Below are positions 11,046 to 19,296 of a stretch of DNA of 64,000 bases, in pieces. This DNA is from Sphingobacteriaceae bacterium (GTDB taxonomy: Bacteria; Bacteroidota; Bacteroidia; B-17B0; Aurantibacillaceae), in contig JADJMM010000009.1 of NCBI GenBank assembly GCA_016709575.1, forward strand, positions 62,001 through 126,000. The letters are read 5' to 3'. The translations under genes and the position numbers were made by a program. The notes under the pieces are model-generated. The model was not told where the DNA came from, did not search any database, and worked only from the letters and a program-made list of their open reading frames with translations. Within the stretch, counting starts at the first letter, position 1. Each line of letters starts with the position of its first letter.

Positions 11046-11556
11046 CTATTTAAACCAACCGCTGTACATTAAATAATTATTCGCAATTCGGTCAATCTCT
11101 CCCTTAATTAATTCTTCTGAAATATCTTTTACTTTTTTAGCAGGTACTCCTGCAAAAATGCAACCACTCGGCACAACTGTGCCTTCGGTTACAACGGCAC
11201 CCGCTGCAATTATAGTGTTACTTCCAATCTCACAATTATCCATAACAATAGCACCCATGCCGATTAATACATTATCGTGTACTTTACAACCATGAACAAT
11301 GGCATTGTGACCAATAGAAACATTATTTCCTAAGAACACTTTTGTTTTTTCGTAAGTACAATGTAACACAGCGCCGTCTTGTATGTTCACTTTATTGCCG
11401 ATTCGTATACTATTTACATCGCCGCGAACAACAGTATTAAACCAAATACTACAATCATCGCCCATAACAACATCACCTACAATAGTAGCGTTTGGCGCGA
11501 TAAAACAATTTTTCCGAACTCAGGGAAACACCTTTTACAGGAAGAATAACTGGCAT
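11046..11556 (-). CDS. gamma-carbonic anhydrase-like hexapeptide protein, frameshifted N-terminus
   Basis: Left-handed beta-helix protein of about 170 residues in the gamma-carbonic anhydrase/YrdA/PaaY group. Visible residues include SIWFNTVVRGDV, VNIQDGAVLHC, VSIGHNAIVHGC and VLIGMGAIVMDNC, with the His residues that bind zinc in this family. It starts at the ATG at 11556 (MPVILPVKGVS). The N-terminal part needs two single-base gains, at GGG 11523-11525 and T5 11509-11513, to read SPEFGKNCFIAPNATIVGDVVMGDD. A carbonic anhydrase or acyltransferase role cannot be separated from sequence alone. Confidence 0.82.
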
Positions 11557-11689
11557 ACGATTTAGTTTAAAGCCTGAAATTAGCAATTTTTACAAAGCCA
11601 ACCCAACCTTTTAAAGCACTAACCGTATGGTTGGATAAGAACGTCAAAACCCCTTATGAGAACACCACTACTTTTTAAATCATATAATT

Positions 11690-12250
11690 ATGAAAACCAC
11701 AAAAAGTGTAGTGTTATGTGCAATGATAATTGCGCAAACTGTTAAAGGTCAAAACAACAATCACAAAGTTTATTTAGAAGGAAGTATTTCAGGCGGTGTA
11801 CAAAACACCTCTGCTGTTGCGGGTGTAAGCGGCGCTATCGGCATCTTCTTAAATGAGAATAGCAGTATTGATATCAGAGCAAGGGAAGTGTATAATTTCT
11901 CGAACATGGATATTGTTGGACCCATCACCTTTAACTATCGTTACAATTTAAATAACGGTTTGTTCTTCGGAGGAGGTTTTGCGCATCATCATGAAGTTGG
12001 ACATCATACTTATATGCACCATCCCGGAGAATCTGTGATGGGAAGTCACCCAAACATTTTTCACCGTAGTGGATTGGGCTTAGATATAGGGTATAATTTC
12101 AAGCCAATTTATAGAAAGGGATTTTTCAGTTGGATTTATCCGGCAGTGAATGTGAATTATACGCACATGTTTATGGATAATGGAAGAAATCCCTTAGTTA
12201 CAGTTAATCTGGGACTAAGAGTTGGATTGAAAAAGTTTAAAACAGAGTAA
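11690..12250 (+). CDS. histidine-rich outer-membrane beta-barrel protein
   Basis: 186 residues with a signal peptide (MKTTKSVVLCAMIIAQTVKGQ) and an 8-strand-like barrel pattern (YLEGSISGGVQNTS; VTVNLGLRVGLKKFK). One loop at about residues 100-128 is very His-rich (GGFAHHHEVGHHTYMHHPG then GSHPNIFHRSG), suggesting metal binding at the cell surface or periplasm. I do not recognise a named family. It is followed 51 bases later by the Rrf2 regulator, whose predicted operator lies in the gap. Confidence 0.7.
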   Translation: MKTTKSVVLCAMIIAQTVKGQNNNHKVYLEGSISGGVQNTSAVAGVSGAIGIFLNENSSIDIRAREVYNFSNMDIVGPITFNYRYNLNNGLFFGGGFAHHHEVGHHTYMHHPGESVMGSHPNIFHRSGLGLDIGYNFKPIYRKGFFSWIYPAVNVNYTHMFMDNGRNPLVTVNLGLRVGLKKFKTE

Positions 12251-12259
12251 ATTTCAATT

Positions 12260-12276
12260 CCTACTAAATTAGTAGT
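12260..12276. promoter_or_regulatory. candidate Rrf2 operator (autoregulatory)
   Basis: The 17-mer CCTACTAAATTAGTAGT contains the perfect odd palindrome CTACTAA-A-TTAGTAG, 26 bases before the Rrf2 ATG. A related 17-mer (CCTATTTCTTAAGTAGG) lies at 12777-12793 upstream of the sulfur operon. Symmetric sites of this size are usual for Rrf2 dimers; binding is inferred. Confidence 0.6.
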
Positions 12277-12301
12277 ATATTTAAACCTGTAAGTTTAAAA
12301 T

Positions 12302-12752
12302 ATGCTGCAAAAGAAAACCAAATATGCCATAAAAGCCTTGCTGGCACTGGCAAAGCACTACGGTGAACATCGCCCTTTAAAAATATCAGAGATCTCGAAG
12401 AACGAAAAAATTCCAAGAAAATTCCTCGAAGCAATCATGGTCGACCTGAAAAAGATTGGTTATGTTGAAAGTAAAATGGGTGCAAAGGGCGGCTATCAAT
12501 TAATTAAAGCATCCGGAAGAAGTCATGCTAAGTAATATCATCCGCTCTACAGGCGGACCAATAGCATTATTGCCTTGCGTGAGCTTAAATTTCTATGAAC
12601 CGTGTAAGGAATGTATAGGCGAAGATGTCTGCGGATTGCGCGATGTTATCCTCGAAGTGCGCGAAGCAAGCATAAAAATTCTTTCCAAAACAAGTTTAAG
12701 CGATATTTTAAGGCGGGAAAACAAACTTATTAAGAAGTTTGGTTTACAGTAG
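12302..12752 (+). CDS. Rrf2-family transcriptional regulator, one frameshift
   Basis: About 150 residues with an N-terminal winged helix typical of Rrf2 (KTKYAIKALLALAKHYGE; ISEISKNEKIPRKFLEAIM; KMGAKGGYQL). Its second half has four cysteines (LPCVSLNFYEPCKECIGEDVCGL), placed like the cluster- or sensing-cysteines of IscR/NsrR/CymR relatives. The frame breaks at an AA at 12517-12518; one A fewer gives SGEVMLSNIIRSTGGPIAL. It sits directly upstream of the sulfur operon and a shared dyad precedes both, so a CymR-like role in sulfur control is a reasonable inference. An Fe-S sensing role is an alternative. Confidence 0.85.
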
Positions 12753-12776
12753 TATCAATCTTTCAAGTGATAATAT

Positions 12777-12793
12777 CCTATTTCTTAAGTAGG
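12777..12793. promoter_or_regulatory. second candidate Rrf2 operator upstream of the sulfur operon
   Basis: CCTATTTCTTAAGTAGG, an imperfect dyad with CCTA/TAGG ends. Aligned over 21 bases from CCTA with the site at 12260, about 14 positions agree, including the whole AGTAG half. It ends 27 bases upstream of the -33 TTG at 12821, so it could serve an activator or an upstream repressor site. Confidence 0.5.
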
Positions 12794-12820
12794 AGATATA
12801 AAAAATAATTCAATTTTCTC

Positions 12821-12851
12821 TTGCGGGAACGAAAATCTATTCATTAATTTG
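12821..12851 (+). promoter_or_regulatory. Bacteroidota-type promoter of the sulfur operon
   Basis: A TTG at 12821-12823, a 20-base spacer, and TTAATTTG at 12844-12851, one mismatch from the TAnnTTTG -7 consensus. Transcription would start near 12857, so the mRNA would begin just before the short leader ORFs. Confidence 0.6.
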
Positions 12852-12902
12852 TACCGTTAAAATGAAAAGCAATTTAAATAAGAGTCTCTTTTACTTCACA
12901 CC

Positions 12903-12968
12903 ATGATGATGTGGATGTGCTGCTGCAAGTATGATTATTTGCTGAAGGGAAAACTTATTCGAGTGTAA
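12903..12968 (+). CDS. Met/Cys-rich leader peptide (MMMWMCCC...) of the sulfur operon
   Basis: A 21-codon ORF reading MMMWMCCCKYDYLLKGKLIR then V and a stop. Four Met and three consecutive Cys (TGC at 12918-12926) among the first eight codons strongly suggest a ribosome-stalling sensor of charged Cys/Met tRNA. It follows a promoter and precedes an intrinsic terminator at 12991-13023. Another ATG at 12862 opens a 14-codon frame (MKSNLNKSLFYFTP) whose TGA overlaps this ATG run. One extra C before 12903 would fuse the two into a single 35-residue leader, which is plausible given the indels in this region. The family is not one I can name. Confidence 0.7.
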   Translation: MMMWMCCCKYDYLLKGKLIRV

Positions 12969-12999
12969 ACAACTAACCGACTATAGTACCAAACCCTTC
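12944..12999 (+). promoter_or_regulatory. predicted antiterminator pairing of the Cys/Met attenuator
   Basis: GAAGGG at 12944-12949, inside the leader ORF 18 bases after the last Cys codon, is complementary to CCCTTC at 12994-12999, the 5' arm of the terminator. The two pairings exclude each other. A ribosome stalled on the TGC codons would leave 12944-12949 free; one that reaches the stop at 12966 would cover it. Confidence 0.5.
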
Positions 13000-13023
13000 C
13001 GCTAACAACGAGAAGGGTTTTTT
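12991..13023 (+). terminator. intrinsic terminator in the sulfur-operon leader
   Basis: Perfect 9-bp stem AAACCCTTC (12991-12999) / GAAGGGTTT (13012-13020), a 12-base loop, and a T run to 13023. It lies between the leader peptide and the sulfite reductase start at 13050, where a terminator makes sense only as an attenuator. Confidence 0.75.
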
Positions 13024-13049
13024 ATTTACAATAAGTTAAGATATTAGGA

Positions 13050-15161
13050 ATGCAAAGTTTTAGAACAGAAATAGAAAGTATAAGTAACAGTAAAAAGACT
13101 TTGGTGGAAAAAAGACATCATTGACCTGGAGAGAAAAATTCGCCAGTTCCGTGAAGGAAAAATCCACGAAGAAAAATTCCGTAGTCTGCGTTTAGCGCGC
13201 GGGGTGTACGGACAACGTCAGCAGGGTGTTCAGATGATACGTATCAAATTGCCGTTTGGAAAGGTTTCGGCAAAACAATTATTACGTATCGCTGACATCA
13301 GCGATGAGTATTCAAATGGCAATTTACATTTAACAACGCGACAAGACATTCAAATTCATCATGTGAGTTTAGACAGAACACCGGAGTTATGGGCCAAGTT
13401 AGAACAAGATGATATGACTTTGCGCGAAGCTTGTGGAAATACAGTTCGTAATGTAACGGCATCGGCTGAAGCAGGAATTGATCCTAACGAACTGTTTGAT
13501 GTTTCTCCTTATGCAAACGCAGTATTCGAATATTTTTTACGTAAACCATTCGGACAAGAGCTTGGTCGAAAAATTAAGATCGCTTTTTCAAATAATGATA
13601 AAGACACTGCTGTAACTTATATTCATGATTTTGGTTTTATTCCAAAAATTAAGAATGAGAAACGCGGCTTTAAAGTTTTAGTCGGCGGTGGATTAGGCGC
13701 ACAGCCATTTTTAGCACAAACAGCTTTTGAATTTTTGTCAGAAGAAAAACTAATTCCGTTTTTGGAATCAAGTATTCGTGTATTTGATCGTTATGGAGAA
13801 AGAGCTAGCAGACACAAAGCGAGAATAAAATATTTAATAAATAAAATTGGCATTGAAGAATTCCTAAAATTAATTAAGGAAGAAGAAAAAGCAACTCTTG
13901 TTAAAGAATTCCGAATTGATGTTTCAGAAAAAGAATCAACTCTTCAGTTTAAAACGCAATTACCAAATGTAATTCCATCAATAAATAATACAGCTTATGA
14001 TTTTTGGTTTAATACAAATGTCTTTAAGCAAAAACAATCAGGATTATTTGGTGTTTATATAAAAGTCCAATTAGGAAATATTTCTACAACTATAACAAGA
14101 GAATTAGCACGTATTGCAAAATTATATTCAAACGCTTCAGATATCCGCATCACAATAAATCAAGGTTTTTTGTTACGTGACGTTTCTACTGAAGAATTAC
14201 CTTTTCTATTTAAAGAACTAGCGACATTAAATTTAGCAACTCCGGGCTTTGATTCTGTTGGTGATATTACAGCTTGCCCGGGAACTGACACGTGTAATTT
14301 AGCAATTTCCAACAGCACAAATATTTCAGTTGAGTTGGAAAAAGTTATTTATGCAGAATATCCTGAATTAATTTATAATCATGATATCAAAATAAAAATC
14401 AGTGGTTGTATGAATGCTTGTGGTCAACACAGTTTGGCACAAATTGGTTTTCACGGTAGCTCTTTTAAAGTTGGAACAAATGTTATCCCTGCCTTACAGG
14501 TTTTGCTTGGCGGCGGAACTTTAGGAAATGGCAAGGGCAGAATTTCTGATAAAGTAATTAAAGTAGCAAGTAAACGCGGACCAGATGTTTTAAGAAAATT
14601 GTTTGATGATTTTGAGAAGAATGCTGTTGAAGGGGAATATTTTAATTCTTACTACGATAAGCAAGGGAAAGATTACTTCTATCAATTATTAAAACCATTG
14701 GCAGATAATTCCACTTTAAAAGAAACTGACTTTATCGATTGGGGTTCTGAAGAAAAATTCCAAACTGCAATAGGCGTAGGAGAATGTGCGGGAGTTGTAA
14801 TTGATTTAGTTCAGACTTTATTCTTTGAAGCAGAAGAAAAATTAGAATTAAGCGCTGAGGCTTTTGGCAATGAACAATTCGGCGACAGTATTTATTATAC
14901 TTACGCTGCTTTTATATAAACGGAGCTAAGGCACTGTTACTGGATAAAGAAATTCATGTGAACACGCATCATGGCGTTATCAATGATTTTGACAAGCATT
15001 TTGTAGAAGGCGGAGAATTAAAATTAGAAACTTCATTTAAAGACTTAGTTCTCCAAATAAATCAAAACGAACCTTCAAAACAATTCGCTGAGTTATATTA
15101 CATTGAAGCAAAAGAATTTTTACAAACCGTTAAAACAATTCGCGAATCAAATTTAGCATAA
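13050..15161 (+). CDS. siroheme/4Fe-4S sulfite (or nitrite) reductase, two frameshifts
   Basis: Six-electron reduction of sulfite to sulfide; about 700 residues. Conserved features: FREGKIHEEKFRSLRLARG, GVYGQRQQGVQMIRIKLP, the substrate Arg region HLTTRQDIQIHHV, and the siroheme/cluster cysteines in ACPGTDTCNLAIS and SGCMNACGQHS. A C-terminal helical extension (HEPN-like) follows. The start MQSFRTEIES at 13050 joins after one A too many in A6 at 13108-13113 (then VEKDIIDLERKIR). The end joins across TATATAAA at 14912-14920 (AAFI-NGAKALLLDKEI). Nitrite reductase is the alternative, but the neighbouring cysDNH genes and FNR favour sulfite. Confidence 0.88.
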
Positions 15162-15218
15162 ATGAAAGCCTATACTCAAATAAAATATTGTTGTTGCTGT
15201 TGTATGATAATGCTTTAG
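15162..15218 (+). CDS. second leader peptide with five consecutive Cys codons
   Basis: An 18-codon ORF reading MKAYTQIKYCCCCCMIML then stop. Its ATG directly follows the TAA of the sulfite reductase, so translation is probably coupled. Five Cys codons (TGT TGT TGC TGT TGT, 15189-15203) followed by Met-Ile-Met match the logic of the upstream leader. The 90 bases to the SUMT ATG contain competing dyads but no T run, so control here would be by Rho or translation initiation rather than an intrinsic terminator. This is inference; no such leader is known to me by name. Confidence 0.62.
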   Translation: MKAYTQIKYCCCCCMIML

Positions 15219-15275
15219 CTGTATTACTGTTTCGGTTAATATAGCTACAGTTCTCAAACCCGAAACGTAAACAGC
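15218..15275 (+). promoter_or_regulatory. mutually exclusive stems after the CCCCC leader
   Basis: GTTTCGG (15229-15235) pairs perfectly with CCGAAAC (15260-15266). CTGTTT (15227-15232) can instead pair with AAACAG (15269-15274), and GCTGT (15218-15222) with ACAGC (15271-15275). No U-run follows. Position between the Cys leader and SUMT suggests a switch. Confidence 0.35.
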
Positions 15276-15308
15276 AGTTAAAAAACAAACAACTAAAACA
15301 ATAATAAA

Positions 15309-16071
15309 ATGAGTAAGAAAACAATATATCCAAAATTAACTGTAGTAGGCGCTGGTCCTGGCGATGTAGAATTAATAACAGTAAAGGCAATAAATGCTTT
15401 AAGTGAAGCGGATGTGATCCTTTATGACGCATTAGTAAACAAAGAACTTTTAAAGATGCGCCAATCGATGCATTAAAAATTTATGTCGGAAAACGAAAAA
15501 CAAACACGAGTCACCCAGGAGCAAATCAATAATTTAATTGTCGACTTTGCTTTTACCCATGGAAGGTTGTTCGTTTAAAGGCGGCGACCCTTTTGTTTTC
15601 GGAAGAGGAAGCGAAGAAATCAACACGCTGAAGCTTTCAATATTGAAACAGCAGTTGTTCCGCATTTCAAGTTCAATTGGTGTTCCCGGCGCAAGTGGAA
15701 TTCCCGTTACTCACCGCGGCATCAGCGAAAGTTTTTGGTTATTACAGGTACAACTCAAGACGGAAAACTATCTCAAGACATTGCAGCAGCCCAAATCAAA
15801 TGCAACGGTTGTTATTTTAATGGGCTTAGGAAAGTTGAAAGAGATAGTTGACATCTATAAGCGCGAAGGAAAATCTGAAACCCTAATCGGTGTTATTCAG
15901 AACGGAACATTAGCAACAGAAAATGTAGCGCTTGGAACTATCAATACAATTATTGATGAAGTGAAAGAGCAAAACATAAAATCTCCGGCTGTAATTGTAA
16001 TTGGGGAAGTTGTTAAGTTTCATAAATATTATCCTTCGCTGATTAATGAGTGGAATTATTCTTTAAACTAA
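15309..16071 (+). pseudogene. cobA: uroporphyrinogen-III C-methyltransferase (SUMT), about eight frameshifts
   Basis: Methylates uroporphyrinogen III with SAM to precorrin-2, the first step of siroheme synthesis. Family blocks appear in order but in changing frames: LTVVGAGPGDVELITVKA, then APIDALKIYVGKRK, EQINNLIVDFAFTHGR, VVRLK, GGDPFVFGRGSEE, AEAFNIETAVVP, ISSSIGVPGASGIPVTHRG, VITGTTQDGKLSQDIAAA and SNATVVILMGLGKL. Breaks fall near 15455, 15519, 15553, 15570, 15626, 15661, 15734 and 15785. No family residue is visibly lost, which argues for sequencing error or very recent decay. The enzyme is needed for the sulfite reductase next door. Confidence 0.8.
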
Positions 16072-16091
16072 AATTAGCTGAGAGAATAATC

Positions 16092-16809
16092 ATGAAAGCA
16101 AAATTATTTTTTGTTCTTACGCTTTTTAATTTAGTTGCAAGATCACAAGAAACGCCACCGCGCTATCGGTATATAAATTCAGTTTGGCTGGGATATTTTA
16201 ATTCAACAACCATTGGTAAAAAATGGAACGTGAATACAGATATCCAATACCGAACAAAAGAGTGGTTGGCAAAACCCAGTCAGTTTTTAGTAAGAAGCGG
16301 GCTAGGATATAAACTAAACGACAAAGTTAGAATTACACTTGGCATTGCACATTTTCGATTTTACTTGACGGAGTGTAGCGACAAGAGGTGAATGGAGGCC
16401 ATGGCAAGAAATATTGATAAATGACGTTGTTGGAAAAATTAAAATCGCACATCGCTTTCGGGACGAGCAACGGTTTAATCAAAAAGTAAGTGGGAATAAG
16501 CCAATTGATGATTATAGTTTTAACTGGCGATTCCGCTATAGGATTGAGGCCACTTATCCTATACTAAAAAGCGGCGACAGAGTCATTTCAATATTAGCAG
16601 GAAACGAAATATTGATAAATGCCGGAAACAGTATCCGTTATAATTATTTTGACCAGAACCGTTTGTATGGGGGCTTTAATTTTGAACAGAACAAACGCCT
16701 TACATATCAAATTGAGTTCATGCACATGTGGCAGCAGCAGGCAAACGGAATCACACTTGATAAAATCTCAATAATTAGATTTAACATATTGCATAAAATA
16801 AATTTATGA
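16092..16809 (+). CDS. DUF2490 outer-membrane protein, one frameshift
   Basis: About 239 residues with a signal peptide (MKAKLFFVLTLFNLVARS) and barrel-like strands. DUF2490 features are WLGYFNSTTIGKKWNVNTD, a GEWRPWQE-like block, and AHRFRDEQRF. The frame slips near 16365-16378: HFRFYLT then VATRGEWRPWQEILINDVV. The ATG at 16092 is chosen over an upstream in-frame start that overlaps SUMT. Its TGA overlaps the ATG of the next gene (ATGA). Its place between two siroheme genes is unusual; a role in uptake is only a guess. Confidence 0.78.
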
Positions 16810-17392
16810 ACGTAGCAACAGTAAATAAATTATTTCCAGTCTTTCTAAAGCTTGAGAATTTTCGTGTTTTAATAGTTGGCGGAGGAAAAGTTGGGCTTGA
16901 GAAGGTTTCGGCTATTTTAAACAACAGTCCGAACACCCGAATTACATTAGTAGCAACTCATGTTAGCGATGAGATAAAACTATTTGTGAAACATCATGCT
17001 AATGTAAAGATTCACCAACGTTCATTTTTAGAAACAGATTTAGAAAATATAGATTTTGTAATTTCTGCTGTCAACAATAAAGAAACGAGTCTACATATAA
17101 AACAATTGGCACAAGAAAAAGGATTATTGACTAATGTTGCGGATACACCCGAGCAATGTGATTTTTATTTGGGCTCAATTGTGAATAAAGGAAACGTGAA
17201 GATTGCTATTTCTACCAATGGAAAGTCACCAACACTTGCAAAATTTGCAAAAACCTTGATGAATCACTGCCAAATAAAATTAATGAGGCGGTTGACAATT
17301 TAGTTCAGATAAGAAAGTATTTAGAAGGTGATTTTACTCATAAAGTAAATCAACTAAACGAAATAACTTCAGTTCTTCTTAAAGAGGCGTGA
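16806..17392 (+). CDS. precorrin-2 dehydrogenase/sirohydrochlorin ferrochelatase, one frameshift
   Basis: Oxidises precorrin-2 with NAD+ and inserts iron to finish siroheme (Met8/CysG N-terminal type), about 195 residues. Rossmann motif VLIVGGGKVGLEKVSAIL near residues 20-37; DFVISAVNNKETS; NVADTPEQCDFYLGSIV; ISTNGKSPTLAKFAK. One A missing in A5 at 17249-17253 restores KNLDESLPNKINEAVDNLV and the end SVLLKEA. It overlaps DUF2490 by 4 bases upstream and TauE by its stop downstream. Together with SUMT it supplies the reductase cofactor. Confidence 0.88.
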
Positions 17393-18268
17393 AACAAAAA
17401 CCAAAAATAAGCAAACGTAGAATTTGGATTTCAGCATCGCAATGCCTGTATTAATTTTAGTTGGATATTTATTAGGTGTTTTCTTGCCGCCCGAAACTTT
17501 AGGCGGATTAGTTGGTTCGCTTGTACAAAGTGTTGATTCCAGTATTTTGTTTTTCATCTTAGCGGGATTCACCGCGCAAATGATTGACGGCGCTTTAGGA
17601 ATGGCATATGGCGTTACGGCAACTACTTTCTTATTATCATTGGGAGTTCCGCCTGCGGCATCGAGCGCTAGTGTACATGCATCAGAAGTTTTTACAAGCG
17701 GCGTTTCAGGTTTAATGCATTTAAAATTTGGAAATGTAAACACAAAATTATTTCGCAATCTTTTAATTCCCGGAGTATTAGGCGCGATTTTAGGGGCGTA
17801 TGTATTATGTTCTTTTCAAGAATATAATTATATAATAAAAACGCTTGTTTCCATTTATACAATTATTCTAGGACTGATTATCATTTTCAAAGCATTAAAA
17901 AAAGATAAGGTGCGGGAAAAGATAAAACGCATTTTCCCATTAGCAGTTGTTGGAGGATTTTTAGATTCAATTGGCGGCGGCGGTTGGGGACCAATTGTTT
18001 CATCAACATTAATTGCCGGAGGAAGAAATGCGCGTTACACTATTGGTTCGGTGAACCTAACAGAATTTTTGTTTCATTGGCAAGTTCCATTACTTTTTTC
18101 ACGCTTATTGGTTTAGATGGCTGGTATATTATTGCAGGATTAATTATTGGAGGAGTTATTGCTGCACCTATCGCTGCTTATCTCACAAATAAAATCCCAA
18201 CAAAAACAATAATGATTTTAGTTGGTATTGTAGTTATTATAGCAAGTTTAAAACGTTTATTTTTCTAA
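17389..18268 (+). CDS. TauE/SafE family sulfur-anion transporter, two frameshifts
   Basis: Polytopic membrane protein of about 293 residues with paired TauE/SafE repeats (DGALGMAYGVTATTFLLSLG; DSIGGGGWGPIVSSTLIAGG). Members move sulfite, sulfoacetate or sulfate; direction cannot be read from sequence. A GTG at 17389 overlaps the TGA of the previous gene. One T missing at 17429-17431 (IWI-FSIAMPVLILVGYLLG) and one in T5 at 18066-18070 (TEFFVSLASSITFFTLIG) restore the frame. No CysTWA or SulP transporter is in the window, so it may be the sulfate importer of this operon. Confidence 0.83.
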
Positions 18269-18269
18269 T

Positions 18270-19278
18270 ATGATCACAACAGATATAGCCATTGTTGGCG
18301 CAGGACCAGTAGCATTATTCACCATCTTCGAAGCAGGATTATTAAAAATGCGTTGTCACTTAATTGATTATTTACCACAAGTAGGCGGACAACTTTCAGA
18401 GATCTATCCTAAAAAACCAATTTATGATATTCCCGGTTTTCCAAGTGTGCTCGCACAAGAGCTAGTGGATAATTTAGTGAAGCAAGCAGAACCATTTAAA
18501 CCTACTTATACTTTAGGTGAGAGAATCGAATCATTAAGTAAAATTGGCGAACGATTTTATTTTAGAAACCAACATGGGAACAAAAATTTCGGCACAAGTT
18601 GTTGTTATTGCCGGCGGGCTCGGTTGTTTTGAACCACGCAAGCCTGAAGTAAAAGATTTGGAAAAATTCGAAAACGGAAAAGGCGTTTCGTATATGGTAT
18701 TGGATCCCGAATCTTATCGCGACAAAAAAATTGTAATTGCCGGCGGCGGTGATAGCGCTTTAGATTGGACTATTTTTTTAGCTAATGTGGCGAAGGAAGT
18801 TTCATTAGTTCATAGAAGCGAAGCGTTTCGCGGCGCGCCCGACAGCGTAAACAAAGTGTTGAAGTTGGCAGAGAAAGGAAAAATAAAATTGTTCCTAAAC
18901 AGTAATCTTACCAATGTGAAAGGCGATAACGTTTTAAATACCGTCGGCGTCATCAATACAAAAACGAATGTTGAAGAAACCTTAGACGCTGATAATTTAA
19001 TTCCCCTTTTTGGATTGAGTCCGAAATTAGGACCAATAGAAAATTGGGGACTGAACATTGATAAAAATGCTATTGAAGTGAATACTGAAGATTACGGCAC
19101 AAACATTTCAGGGGTTTATGCTATAGGGGATATCAATACATATAAGAATAAATTGAAATTGATCTTATGTGGTTTCCATGAGGCTGCTTTGATGAGTCAT
19201 AGTGCCTATAAATATATTAACCCGGGGGTAAAATATACTATGAAATATACCACTGTAAACGGTGTAAATTCATTCTAA
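18270..19278 (+). CDS. ferredoxin-NADP+ reductase, thioredoxin-reductase type, one frameshift
   Basis: Flavoprotein of about 335 residues that passes electrons between NADPH and ferredoxin. FAD motif DIAIVGAGPVALFTIFEAG, QVGGQLSEIYPKKPIYDIPG, NADPH motif IVIAGGGDSALDWTI, and the C-terminal FAD loop GVYAIGDINTYKNKLKLI. No CxxC is present in the central domain, which separates it from thioredoxin reductase. The frame slips near 18550-18560 (KIGE/NDFILETNMG). In an operon lacking cysJ, it is the likely source of reduced ferredoxin for sulfite reductase. Confidence 0.87.
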
Positions 19279-19296
19279 ATTCGGTATCTTTAAAGC

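Noticed and set aside
12261..12275. Palindrome as terminator of the His-rich OMP gene
   Set aside because: No T run follows and a matching dyad occurs upstream of the sulfur operon, which favours an operator.
13204..14919. Sulfite reductase starting at 13204
   Set aside because: The upstream frame from 13050, after removing one A at 13108-13113, continues the family N-terminus without a gap.
15130..15432. Minus-strand Leu/Cys-rich ORF of 100 residues
   Set aside because: It is antisense to the Cys-run leader and the start of SUMT. Its composition simply mirrors those codons, and it has no family features.
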